NCBI RefSeq assembly: GCF_965638725.1
Contig: NC_134963.1
Span: 12,862,501 to 12,926,500, forward strand
From: Aptenodytes patagonicus
Lineage: Eukaryota > Chordata > Aves > Sphenisciformes > Spheniscidae
Length of the DNA: 64,000 nucleotides
Direction: 5' to 3'
Shown piece after piece: positions 1 to 12,700 of this stretch. Position 1 is the first letter of the stretch. Each line of letters begins with the position of its first letter. The position numbers and the translations under genes were made by a program. The notes beneath the pieces were generated by a model that worked only from the letters and a program-made list of their open reading frames with translations, did not search any database and was not told the origin of the DNA.

Positions 1-339
1 TTAGGGGGGGGGGGAGAGAAGGGGGAGAAAGACAATTCACCCAGCAAAAAAGCCTTTGTTAAAGTACAGTTATGCTCATAGGTTATTTCCACACACTATT
101 AAAAATGAACTTAGGGCTTTCTGAAACTCGTAAGTGCTATTTTCCACGTGCTTCTCCTACACCCATTTCTCGGGTAGTTGACTTGTTTTGTCTCTGCCAA
201 CCATCGGGGACCGGCTGGAGATGGCACCTCCATTCCTGTCCCACAGGAGGGCCCAGACCCCCCCCTTCCTGCCCCTGTCCCCAAATACCCCTTTCCCCCC
301 CATCCTTCGCAACACCGCACCCCTGGCTCCGTGTCCCCT

Positions 340-1110
340 CAGTCCCTCACAACCCGCCTCGGCCCAGGCCCGTTGCCTCCCTCGGCGGGGCCGGGGCGGG
401 GGGGGGGGGGAATGAGGCAAGATGGCGGCACCGCTGTCCTGCCAGAAGCGGGGCCGGGAGGGGGACAAAGTCGGTGCAGGAGGGGTCTCGCTGTGAACCC
501 TTTCTCTTTGCGGTGTGAACCCTTTGTGTGTGGTGGTGGTTTGCCTGCGATGGCCTGCGGGAGGGCACCCGCCGGGGGCCTCCGGCCCCCGGCGGGTGCC
601 CTCCCGCAGGCCATCGCAGGCCGCCATGTGTGTGAGGGCGCCGCCGCTGGCGGGGCGGGCGCGGGGCCGGCGCAGCGGGGCGGCTTTGTGCGCGGCGCTA
701 ATCCGGGCGGCAGCTGCTATTGGCGGCCGCGTTGCCGTGGCGACGGCCCCGCCGGCGGTCGCCTTTGTTGGGGCCCGGCGCGGCCCAGCCGGGAAGGGCC
801 CGGCGCGGCGGAGGCGGGGCGGGGGGGGGGGGGGTGTCGGTTCGCCGCCACAATAGCCGCCCGCCGGGGGCTGCCACTCACGCCTGGTTGTGGGAGCGGG
901 TCCGGCTTGGTCCCTGTCTGGGGCTGCCGGGGTCTGGCCTTTGGTGGGAGCCGGCCACGGTACTTCCATCCCCTCGGCGGTCAGCGCTTTGTGCGAGGGT
1001 CTGCCCGGGTGTTTGGGCAGTGCTGGGCCTCGGGGATCCCTGCGAGCTGAGGCAGCCGGTCCCCGTCCCCTCCCCTAGCTCCGGACCAGGGGAGGTGATG
1101 GCAAGAGCTA
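340..1110. promoter_or_regulatory. CpG island with CCAAT and RFX-like motifs
   Basis: The stretch is very GC- and CpG-rich. It holds an inverted CCAAT box (ATTGG) near 719-723 and, eight bases on, GTTGCCGTGGCGAC at 731-744, close to the palindromic X-box bound by RFX factors. Together these look like a promoter, but no transcript or first exon can be assigned from sequence. It lies about 2.6-3.4 kb before the first visible MSI1 exon, so it may be an internal MSI1 promoter or an island of an unannotated transcript. Confidence 0.5.
543..621. repeat. Perfect 38-bp inverted repeat with 3-nt spacer
   Basis: Bases 543-580 are the exact reverse complement of 584-621, separated by TCC at 581-583. 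Arms are more than 75% GC. The structure lies inside the CpG island. It could be a real cruciform-forming palindrome or a fold-back artefact of sequencing or assembly in GC-rich DNA. Confidence 0.9.
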
Positions 1111-3713
1111 GGAGGGATCTGGCGTGAGGCCGGCCCCCCGGGGCAGAGTCCTGGAAATGGCTGTTCCCTGTGGATGCAGGTGAGGCCTTTCTCCCGGCTC
1201 TGCAGTGTGCTCCGGTCTGCAGCCTGTCCCGCTGGCCTTTGTGGGCTCCAGGACTACCTCTGCAACCCCCCGGGTTGCAGGGCCCTGCTTTATCTCGCGT
1301 CACTGGCTGCGTGCTGTCTGAGACCACCCAGCTCATCTCACCTGTTGCCTTGGAAGGAGACGAGAAGATGCTCATGTATAGGTGTTTAGGTTTTGTTGTC
1401 AATAAAAACCACCAGTTGTAGCTATACATAGAGCTGGGGCCCTAGAGTTGAGTGGGGTGAGACTATTTCACATATTATGTGTATATACGCATACATATAC
1501 ATCTATCTATCTTAGATTTAGCTCATAGCAGGAAACGGCTTTCAAATAGAGTACATGTTACTGTAAATCTGTTTTCACAAGATGTTTTGGGGTGTTGGGT
1601 AGACACCTGGTCTCAAAGCACCGGCAGAAGCCTGGAAAAAGGCTCAGAGGGAGGAAGGCTGCAGCTCTCCTCTCGGCGTACGGGGTGCGGTTTGGGATGA
1701 AGCAGTTGCACTTCTCCCGGCTCCAAGTGCTCGAGTGCTGCGGGAGCGTCTGGGCCGTGGCCCCGGGCCATTGGTGCGAGGTGGTTTTGTGTGTGGACGT
1801 GCGCTGGGCTCTGCTGCTTGCAGCTGCTACTGCTGTCCAGGCTCTGCGAAGAAGAGGTTGTTGCTGGGGTTGGTTGAACAGAGTAAGTCAGCAGCTGGGC
1901 TGTGCGCGTCCCCACTGGGTTTTTCTTTCTCGTGCCCATCTCTTACTGCGATGGGTTTGTGGGCTCCAGCTACCCAAGTTGAAGTCTTCGGGAGCAGCAC
2001 TGCTGCACAGTGCCATTGACACAGCTTTCTCCCAGTGTTTACTGGGGAGAAGGACAGCTATGTGCCCAGCCTTTCTGAGAACTGGGTGGAGGAGCGGATC
2101 TAGCTTAAAAAATGAACAAAAAAAGACAGTAAAACTTCTTGAAATATTTTTAAGCTACGTCAGGTTTCCCCCCAGCACCATGAAGGCAAATGGTGGAGGG
2201 GCAGGAGCAAGTGGCGATGGGGAATGGCAGCGTGATGAGCTGGCTGTGTCTTGGGAAGCTGCTGAGGAGTTGCTTCAGGTCTCTGTGAAGTCTTACATCC
2301 CCCGTGGCTCCAGCTGGACGCCTGGCATGTTTCTCAGGTGTTTGTTGGCTTGGCCAAGGGAGGCTGAGCTGGGACAGGAAGAGCGCGGGATGAGCGGGAG
2401 TCAGGTTGTCTGTTGTCACCTGGCTCTTGCGGGGTGGACGTGTTGGACAAGCCTAAGGGCATCAAAGACAATCTCTGCTCGTAGTGGCACTGGAAACGTT
2501 AGCAAGGGCTGCTTCCATCCTTGTGGCACTGAGGTGGAGCCGGGTGTCCTGTTTTGTCCTGGGGGGGCTGAGGCTAGGAGCCCTCTCCCTTCCCTGACTG
2601 GGGCTGTGGGCTTTCCACGAGTGAAGCCAGTAGCTGCCTGCACGGGGGTATGGGCAGCGTTCTGCCCTCACCGACAGGCTGTTCAGAGAAGGCAGCAATG
2701 CAGATGCTTCCTGGGGACAAGGCAAGGGAGTAATCCTTCCACAGAGTCGGGGGCGCACGGGGCTTGCTGCTCGGGGAGCGGCTGTCTCGCACGGAAGAGG
2801 AGGAGGAGGGCCGGGGCAGCTGCTGGCCGGAGACTGCCGCTGCCTCCCCTGAGCACTTGCATGTCCAGTTTCATAATCGGATTAAGGCAGTGGTATTAGA
2901 GAGGAGGGATGGGTCAGTGGGACAGGTTTACACTGGGGCTTACACGGAGGGGATTGAAGTGTATTTTTTAACCCTGCTCGGCCTGATCTGTGGAGCGGTG
3001 CAGATGCATCTCTGCAAGGCAACACCCAGCGGGAAGATGGGGGGAAAAGTGGCACCAGGCGGTGATGTGCTCGCTGGGGAGGAGAGCAGCCCCAGGCCGG
3101 CTGGGGGATGGGATCCGGCCGCCCCTCCCCCCGGGAAGGCAGCCCTGCTCAGGCCTTGCAGTAAATTTGCTCTAATTACAGCCTCCAGCAGTGGGAAACC
3201 TCACTTAGAGGAAAGGCTCCTCTGGGGTGGGGGCGGGGGCGCTTCCCAGCTTTCCCAGGCAGGCTCTGTTGTCTGAGGCCTCCGCTTCCCCTGTCGCTGG
3301 GAGGCCCCTTATTCCTCTCCCCTCTCCAGCTTTGCTTCTCTCCCCCCTTTTAATTCTCCTCTCCTTTGAGGCTGGGATTTGGGAACAAAGCCTTCCCTGC
3401 TCCTTGCCCCCCGGCTGGAGCCGCAGGCAAACAATCGGGGTCGCTTGCTGCCAGGGGCCGGGCCGAGGGGGCTCAGCTCGGCAGCACCTGCCCCGGGCTG
3501 GTGGGGGGACCATGCTGGTTGTGGCTTGGGGACATGCCTGGTGTGGGAGCTGGTGTGTATGTGTGTGCACGCACACCCTGTTTCCTTCTTGGGGATGGGA
3601 GGTCTCATCTTGATCCCTTCTGGTTTGGGGAGGCCTGGGAAGCTCTGCACAAATGTGTTGGAGGATGCTCGTGGCAATGGCAATAATCTCATCTGGAGCT
3701 CTTCTCTTTGCAG

Positions 3714-3762
3714 GTGGACGACGCGATGCTGATGTTCGACAAGACAACCAACCGACACCGAG
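3714..3762 (+). CDS. MSI1: MSI1 exon: RRM2 beta-2 region
   Basis: Acceptor CTTTGCAG and donor GTGAGA flank 49 nt coding [16 protein letters not shown] plus one base. It enters in phase 0 and leaves in phase 1, joining the exon at 5800 to make the Gly that opens RNP1. Confidence 0.95.
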
Positions 3763-6700
3763 GTGAGAGTGGTCTTCTGGCCGTAGGAGAGGGAACTGCG
3801 GAGGGTTTGCCTCCTGCCTTGCGTAGGGAGGGGTTAGTATCCCAGCAGCAGGGCGTGCGGGTCGCAGCTGCTCTTTATCTTGCCTCCAGTTGCCCCATCC
3901 TTTTGCATCTGCATCCTTTACCAGTGTCCCTTGCAGCACAGAGAGCTTTTGTCCAGTGCGTTTCCTGTGCTGTAAACTTGCCGAGTTGCAGATATGTGAG
4001 AGGAGGCGGCCCCCTCCCCTGCCCGCTTACCTCTGTGGCTCCAGCCCGCAGTGTGTGTCTTACCTTGTCCTGAGTAATCTGAGCTTTGGGAAAGCTGACA
4101 CGAGAGCCTGAAGAGTGCCTGCCTCTCGCCCTTCCTCGGCCCGGAGCCCGCTTGTGCTCCCAGGTCACCTTTTCTTACCCGAGTCTTGCTGGTGGAGTCT
4201 GGTTACAGGATGGGAGCGAGGCTCTAATATTTGTGCTATCCGGGCCCAGCCCACCCATGGGCATCCCTGCCTCCCGCTTTCCCAGTGAGTCTTCAGGCCG
4301 ATTGCCCCGGAGCGTGGCAGGGCTCGACACTAGCAAGCATTGCACCAGCTCAGAGATTTATTGGCCACAACTTAACCTGCAATCTTATGTTTGGTGTCTT
4401 CCAAATCAGGGCCAGTAACAGCCCTGTGCTGGGCCACTCTCATGTCTGTGTGTTGTTTGAACCACTTCCAAGCACCTCTGCCCCCGGATCAGTGAGGGAA
4501 CGCTCCCTTCTGCTCTTGCTACACTGTGTGCCCTTCAGGTTTCTTCTTTTTTCTAAAGCCGTTAAATCTACTCTGATTGCCTGGCCTAGGATGTTGTTCC
4601 AGCTTCATCTTAAAGAGGAAGATCCCTGTTCCTCCATGGATGCCCCCCAGTCACTAGTCCAATTAAAGAGTTGTCGGGCGTTTCGGAAGGAGCAGGGAGG
4701 GCTGCTAGCTGCTGTGTCGGCAGCGTGGGGCTCTGTCCAGGGCGCAGCAGGCCTGGTGGGGGTCTGATGGGGCTCAGGACTGGTTTCGGCATCACGGTTT
4801 TGCTCCTGAACTCCCGAGCCCCTCCGCTCGTGGGTGTTGAGGTGAATGGTGTGTAACCTGGGCACAGACAGACAAAGGAGTTTATGGAGAGAGAGTTTTC
4901 TGGCAGTATGGAGAAAAACTGGGGTTCTGGGCAGCAGATCTCTGTTTTTAAAAGTTATTTTAAAGCACCATGGAATTGGCCAGTTCTGGAAAGCGGAAGG
5001 CTCTGCTTAATCCCAGCTTTCTTGTAAGGCAAGCTTAAAGACATCCTCCCACCTGCCTCAGTTTTCCGGAAGCGGCTGCAGTCAGCTGAGAGGAGTTTAG
5101 TCTGCCCACCGGAGCTGGTCTTTGCCAAAACTGTCAGCAAAGGGGTTGGTGAGAGAAAGGAGGTGTGAGTTTGGGCCAGGGGCCAGGAACATCCTGTCCT
5201 GTTTTACCCCGGATACTAACCTTACTTTGGTGAAACTTTACAAATCGCTTTGCTTGTATGTATCTGTCTTGCTCTGTACAACTGCTTTGCTGATATTTGT
5301 CTGCTTATACAAGGCTTTATGACTGGTGACTGAAGAGGAAACGTGCAGGGTGTTATTGCTGGTGGGGTGCGTTTAGCGAGGATGGTGATGTCCTGGCAAG
5401 CAGCTGTTCATTTCTCCACCGACTTTCTTTGTGTGAGCGTCTGTCTGCTGGGATCCTCCCGAGTATTATCAGCCACGTGGTTTGCCTTGCAAATAGCAAA
5501 GTTTAAAAAAAATACACTTCATTTTGAGAGCAGTTGGATTCAGAGAGGGTGGGAAGTACAGGATGAGGAGGAAAAGGGAATCTATAAGGGGATGCTCCTG
5601 TTCTTCTTGTGTGTAAAAGCAGGATTTGCTGGAGAGGGAAGATGACTGACAGCTGTTTTAGAAAGGGCTGATTATACCATCCTAGGATGGTATAGGAGCC
5701 TGTGGCTCCTTTTCTTCTTCTGCCAATAAAAGGACATGGGTAGTGTGTGCAAATGGTCCAGAGCTCTGACCTGATCAAGGAGTTTTGCCTTTTCTTCAGG
5801 TTTTGGGTTTGTCACATTTGAAAGTGAAGACATTGTGGAAAAAGTGTGTGAAATCCACTTCCATGAGATCAACAACAAAATGGTGAGTGTCTGGGGCAGA
5901 ACCCAGGGGAGAAGGGTCAGAGACATGGGATGGAGAAGGGGTCAATGGCACAGGGGCAGGGTGTGAGGCACTGAGGTCCTGACACACTTTCTCTGCAGTG
6001 GGGAATTGGATTGAGTCTTTTCCCCAAAATCACAGCAGCCAGTCTGAGAAAGAAACTCGCAGTGTGGAGGTGAACCAGGACAATACTGAGCTTTCAAGGA
6101 GAAGAGCTAACTGTAATGAGGAACTGTGTAGTACTTCGAGGTTTCAAAGTTACATGAAACATCTTGGTGGCCTGGGAAGGGGGCAGGTTTTACCTTCATT
6201 CAGAAATGAGGAAAATTAGGCTTCAAGGCCCCTGGTGCAGGGCCAGGCAGAACGTCAAGGGCAGACCAGGAGGAGAAAAGCAGTGTCTGAGCTCCCCATT
6301 GCCTGTGGTGGCTGCAGAGCGAGAGGGAAGGCTGGCAGCATGCAGGCCAGAGGCAGGGACGCAAGGGAAGGACAGCGGGATGGGCTGCTGGCGGTGGCCA
6401 GGGCTGGGGAGTGCCGTCACGGCGGGCAGCCCTGCCTGGCCTGCAGCCCAGCTTCTGCCTGTGCTCTGTGGCAGCGCGCTGTGCCGGTGGCGGCTGAGCC
6501 TGATCCTTACTTTCTTGTGGCAGGTGGAGTGTAAAAAAGCCCAGCCGAAGGAGGTGATGTCCCCAACGGGCTCGGCACGAGGGCGGTCCCGAGTCATGCC
6601 TTACGGGATGGATGCCTTCATGCTCGGGATCGGTATGCTGGGTAAGCCCAAGGACAGATCTCCTGCCCAGCTCCCGGTCGTGCCAGGCAGCAGCTTAGAG

Positions 6701-9700
6701 GTTTTATTCCGAGAGCGGGCAGGGCGGCCAAGGGCAGCTCTCCCTGATGCAAGGCCGGGGACGCTGGGGGGACGCTGAGACCTGTTTGCGATCACAACTT
6801 GCCCTCTGGTGGCACCTGGAAAAACTGCAAGCTTGTCACTGCTGCCCTGTGACAGCAGGAGCTGGCCGGACACAGCCATGTGCTGGGCAGCTCTGGCCCT
6901 CTGCAACTCCGTTAACAGTCCCGCAGTGCCATAGCATATAGACTGTAATTCATCAATGGCTCTTGTGGAATAGGATGTAACTACACAGCTGAACCGAGTG
7001 TGGAGTAATCTGTGCCCAGGCATCTTCCTCCCACACTTCTACAGGCTTTCTGGTGAATTAGTTGATTAAAGAGCCCCCGAGCTTCCACTTGAAACAGTGG
7101 TCCATATAAATGTCCTCACTGCCATTTAAAGACTATAAAAATGCCCTTAAAGTTCTAGTTAAGCTTTGTCTCGCTTTGTTCCCTCCCTCTCAGGGACAGC
7201 AAGTATCTGGTATTGCAAGGAAAACCATACACTTACTGTGGGACTGTCTTGTAAGGAGAAATTGGTGACAAGCAGGCTGGGTTTCATGCCTATCAATGAT
7301 TCTAAGGCAAATGTGTTCAGATAAAAGATTACAAAAAAGAAAAAAGTCCCTTGTAGCCCCCACTTCCAGGTCTATAAACCCTCGTGCCTGGACCTGAGAG
7401 TCAAGCATGATCCTTCCAGCGCGGGTGCTGTTCCTGGCTTCTCTCCCTCCCTCTGTTCGTTCTAGCCAGGCTTGAGCTGAACCAAGGGCACACTGTTTGC
7501 TCAGGATCATCGCTGGTGTTGCTGGGCAGGGTGTACTCAGCCTGGCTCTCCTTGCTAAGCCTACCGAGTAGCAGTTAGTCACTGAACAAAACCCCAAAAA
7601 GGGCATTTTTTCCCCAATGTTTTCACTTGACTTATTGAAGGAAAATAAAACTCCAGCCTGTGGTTTTGGGTTTTGCCTTTTCTAAGCCATCTGAATTTAA
7701 AGCAGCAAGGCTCAAGCTGAGTCACTGGGAAATCTACGTACTCATGTCTTGGGAGATCTCAAATCAAATATTCATCTCTCAGTCAGTGCCCTGTGTTCTC
7801 ACAGGCTCGTTCTGTATAGGTGGTCAGCTTCCCGGGGAATGGCAGGAATTGTCCTCCCACCCAGCGCCAGGAAGAAGTGCTCTGCCTGCATTCACCAGCA
7901 CTTCTAGTGCAAAAGTGACTCAGAGCTATTCAGCCGTTCACATGCCCCCAAACTCCCTGATCTCCTCCTATTTGTAAATCCAGCTGATGCATCAGAAAGC
8001 CTTAGTCTGCAGAGCTGTGAGTTTCTGAGAAGGAAATCGCCATGTCCTTACATGTTTGGAGTGAGGAAAAAATTAAACGGGCCTGCTAAAACTCTTCTGC
8101 AGACCTGCATGTGTGCAGACTCTGCCCGGCAATTTCCTGGGGTTTCTGCTATTAGCCCTATTCGTGCTTTCTAACACTAATGGTCACACTGCTCGTGAGC
8201 TGCCAGGCACTGAGGACATGGACCCTGCGAGCTTGCTGTAACAGAGCCCTTTTGTCTTCCCCCAGGTTATCCAGGCTTCCAAGCTGCCACCTACGCGAGT
8301 CGAAGTTACACTGGCATTGCACCTGGCTACACTTACCAGTTCCCTGGTGAGTGGTGTTCCCTGCTTGGTTTTTTTTGGTCTGCCTTCAGGTGACGGGAGT
8401 CCCTGGCATGATCCATGACCCAGGCTCTGCCCCTTTCACCCTTTCCCCTGTTTGGTCTTTCTTTAAATTGGAGACGGGTGTGGAAGGGGGAGGGGAGAAG
8501 CCCTGGAATAGGTGGGAACAGCCTGTCCTTCATTAGGATTATCCTCACATGCCAGTGGCAGGAAAAGCCCAAGGCTGCTCTGATGCCCTTTAGCCTCCTC
8601 CGCAGGGCTGCTGCTGTGACACAGAAGGGCCCCTGCAGCTCTGCCTGTCTCGCTGCCTTTGTGTGTGTCTGTCTCTCTTTACCAGAGTTGCCACTGCTCT
8701 GAAAGTAGCACAGATTTTTAAAACGTGGCTTTCCATGGGCCAGGGAGCTGCTAGGCACCCGAAACACAGGCGCCTGCAACACTACAGTTGTGTTCTGAAC
8801 AGCGCCTGGACCACTCACAGCCACCAGAAAACATCTGCTGGGGCGGTGGGCTGCAGATCCCCCGCAAACTGGGTGGTTTCAAGCTCCCAACCCTGCCATG
8901 TGCTCAGAACATGGACTCTGCGATCAATGGCTGGAACCTGCTGTGCCGCAGCTGCTCAGAGCTTTCTGGGGCCTCTTCTCCCTCCTGTTCTCTGCGAGGC
9001 AAGGGAACAAGGCAGAGCACACTCAGGGAAAAGAATGTCTTGCTATTTTCTAGAGAAGTGGCAACTCCGAGCATCCCTTCCTTACTCCATCCCTCAGCGT
9101 GATGATTTATATATGAAGCCTTGATGTTAGGGGCTGGGAACGGGAAGTTTTCTCTTCGCCTGAGGCGAGCTCAGGCTGACTGTGTCTGAAAGTTGCTGTT
9201 GCCTCCTAGCTGTCTGGAAGCTCTCCGTGAATTCAGTTTATGGGTCTCAGTCATAGTGGCTTCGAGTGCCTCATTGGAAACCCATGCCCAGATGAGCGTG
9301 GCACGTGCTGAGTACCCACTGGCATGGCAGCCGAGAGGTCAGATTGGATGGGTTGCAGAGCGGTGCTCCAGGGCAGACCTGAGGCTGCACAGCAAAGCTT
9401 GCACTTGCCCTGCCTTGGCCAGATTTATTCTAAGGGTAAATGGATCCTTTCAGTCTCCAGGGGAGGAGTCCAGCACCTTTCAGCACCAGTTATAAATTAG
9501 TTTAAAGAAGGCACTGGCCTGGTCACACTCTGGCTGCAGGCTGCTCCCCCAGCGGCCCCTGGCTGCTGCCTCTCTGCGGGGTCTCCCTCGGGGCATTTGA
9601 CGAGTTCCTAAGCTGTCTTGCATTTCATTTTTAGAGTTCCGTGTAGAGCGGACCCCTCTCCCGAGTGCCCCCGTCCTCCCTGAGCTCACAGGTCAGTCCC

Positions 9701-12700
9701 GCTCATTTCCTAAACTCACAAGCTGGAAGGGGAGAAGGGGGCTTTGGGCTGTTCCAGTGGTGTTGCTGCTCCACAGCCTGGTGCAGTTAGACTGGAAATG
9801 TTCCTTATTTCCTCTTCCATCTGTATGAGCTCCATCCAGAGCTGGGGCTGGAAAGATGGAGAAGCAATCAGTGCCATGTGTCTTGTCTCTGAGAAGGGCA
9901 ATGCAGTCATACCAAATGAAGGCATGTAATCCTTAGGTGGCTGCTCCTGCTGCTTGCCTCGTTTTTAGCTCCTCGCCCCAGGCTGGGTGTAAACCAGATA
10001 TGGAAAACTGCAGAGAGCAGGGTGACTTCTCAAAGGTCTACAAATGACCTTAACCTTAGCTGCTGCAAGGACGAGATTTGGAGTGCTGGGAGGAGGGAGA
10101 GGGTGTGGGGGCACTCCTGGTTACTCTAATCCCATTGCCCTGTGCAGGAGGGGCTGCAGGGAATGCTCTCCCTGCTCCGGGTGGTACAGCTCCCCAGCTA
10201 CTCCCACACGGGCTTCCCGGACAGAAGCGAGTGTGGCGGGACTTTACTGTAAAGTCCCGCAGTGCTCGTGGCGAACTGTGGAATGAAACGGGGGCTGAGG
10301 ACTATTCTCCAGGGACTAGTCCTGGCTCAGTGTCCTCACAATGCAAATACCCTCTGGATCCTCAGCCCCTGGGTTGTGTGCAGTGTGTTCTCTCTAGGTG
10401 ACGTTCCTTCTGTCGACTTTCCCTTCCACAGCCATGTTTTCCCCAGCTCTGTCGTGTCCATGGTTTTTGTCGTAGAAAAGCAGCTTTGTGTAGCACCCTG
10501 CTCCCCGTGTGCCATCTCATTTCTGTGGTGTTCCTCCTCTCCAGCGCTTCCTTGCCCCCACCTGTTTCAGAGTTTGAATCTCTCTGCAATGAGGGTGTGG
10601 AAAAGCTTCCTGAGAAGCTCTCCTGGAATTAACAGTACAAAGAGGCTTGAAAGGGGGTTTCTGTGGCACAGAACCGTGTCGATCCTCAGGGAGCCTCCGT
10701 TCCTGAGGATGCTGAGGTTGGCAGCCACCAACAAACAAATTGCCCCGAGGGAGGCAGGGGGAGACTAAATCCTAGCTCCCTCTTAATAAAACCCTTCCCT
10801 GACACCATGTATGGAACTGCACAAGCACCTGACCCCCACCTCTCAGCCTTTTGGTTGCCAAGCAAAGGAGATGTGGGTCCAGTGTGTATTTACATGTGTC
10901 TTTTTCATCAAAACCATAAAATTTGTAGAGGAATGTTGGTGACCTGGCAAAAGTGCTTTTCCCTCCAAGGTCCACCCCCAGCTGCGCTGTGCCTCTTCCT
11001 AGTGGAGGTGAATTGCCCGGGGCCTGGCTGTCACCGGTGGCTGGGGTGCACCAGGGCTCTGTACAACAAGAAGTTATTAATGCTGCTGTCCTGGCTGGGT
11101 GCCATGTTAGCTTACAGTCCTGAGTGTCTCGCTGAAGTACCAGCTGGGGATCGTGGCATTCTTCCCTTCCCGTTACGCTTACCTACTGCTAAACAGTCAC
11201 TGTGCAGCCTCTTGGCTAGGCCAAGAGCTGCGATTCCCACGTATAGGCTGGAGTTGGTCCCACGAAGGGCAGGGCCCCCTTCGTTCCTACAAAGGCCCAG
11301 CGAGCTGTGCAGTGCTCGAGGGCCCTTGTGCCTTCAAGTGGATGCGTGCGTGTAAATGGGCTGCGCTTTATGGGCTTGGCAAGCGGAACTGAGATGAGGG
11401 GATGGCACAAGCAGGGATGATTGCTCCAGCACGCAGGGAGCTAACATGCAGGTGCTTTGTCATCACAACACAAACCTGGTGTCTCAGTAGATTGCAAAGG
11501 CAAGAAGGGTTTTTTGTGCAAAAAGAACTGGAGTCTTTTTGAGAAGACCTGGCCTCCTTTCTCAGTAAAACCACATTCATTCAGCTGGGTGTTAGGGACT
11601 TGAAGCGATGATGGGGCAGGAGGGTGGCTGCCAGCAGCCTTTCCTCCCTGGAACAGCATCTTTGGGGGTGATGCGAAGCAGCAACATGCTCACATTGGCC
11701 CAGGGCCTGTAATGAGTGGCTAACCCAGATATAAGCCTCATATGACGTTTGCTTGAAACAGGCTGGTGCCTGCTACTAAATATTCCCTTATAAGCTAGTC
11801 TGGGTTTCAGACTTAACGCGATTGATTTGTTCTGACCTCTTTTTATGGTGCTCTAAACAGAATCACAGTGAATTTCACATTCAAGCATGAAATGCTGACC
11901 CAGTCATTTTAAGGGCAAAGAGAAACATACTGGCTAGATGCCTCCTGCCCCGAGGGCTGGATGCCTGTGGCAGTAGAGTTGGGAATTAGAACTGCTACAT
12001 ATAAATTAAGACTTACTGTTTTAATTAAGCCATTTCTAGTTCCTGCTCCCTAGGTATATGTTTCCTGCTCTTCTACAGTGAACAGCAAGGGGTTGAGCAG
12101 TTCAGGAGCAAAACTCAGAGTGGGGAGGATGGTGCATCCTGAGCAGAGTAGAGAAACAGGGAGAAAGAGGCTATTAAACTCTTATTCAAGAATAGTACCA
12201 AGGGGCAGAGAGGAGGGGCTGAGCCTCAGGACGCTTAGCTGCCAGCTGCTGCGTTTCTCCACATTTACAGCCAAAATCTGGATCTGTAGCTTCAGATTAA
12301 CTGCATCTCGCAAGCTAAGTAGCGACAGGATACATCTGAAATTGCCCACTTCTGGTTCAGCTCTTCCACGTCGTGCCCTCAGCTGCGCCAGGGTGTGGGC
12401 TTAGCAGAGCATGGCTAGTAGTTCCCCCGGACATTCGCTGTGCAAAAGGTACCAATAAATGCAGGGCTGTGCACTCCCCCATTGTCATTCTCGGATGTCC
12501 TGTGTGATGCGCTAAGCCAATACGTCTGTGTGGGCCTGGTATTTTGCAGCAGGAAACGAAGGCTCCTGTTGAGGAGTTTCCCGTGTAGCCACAGTGCCCC
12601 TGAGATGCCTGTTCCTTCTTTTCTAGCAATCCCCCTCACTGCGTATGGACCAATGGCGGCAGCAGCGGCTGCGGCAGCCGTGGTGCGAGGGACAGGTAAC

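Larger units (their letters stand above)
1..3713. other. Sequence upstream of first visible MSI1 exon (probable MSI1 intron)
   Basis: No exon encoding the first RRM of MSI1, or the start of RRM2, could be found here, so this is most simply the intron before the 3714 exon, with the 5' exons before base 1. It begins with a G run, holds a CpG island with a palindrome (about 340-1110), and contains a 435-codon open frame at 1592-2899 whose Cys/Trp-rich translation resembles no family I know. An assembly problem in this GC-rich stretch is possible. Confidence 0.5.

Noticed and set aside
157-1127. Several long open frames on both strands of the first CpG island
   Set aside because: GC-rich DNA has few stops. 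The translations are Pro/Arg/Gly-rich on both strands and show no family.
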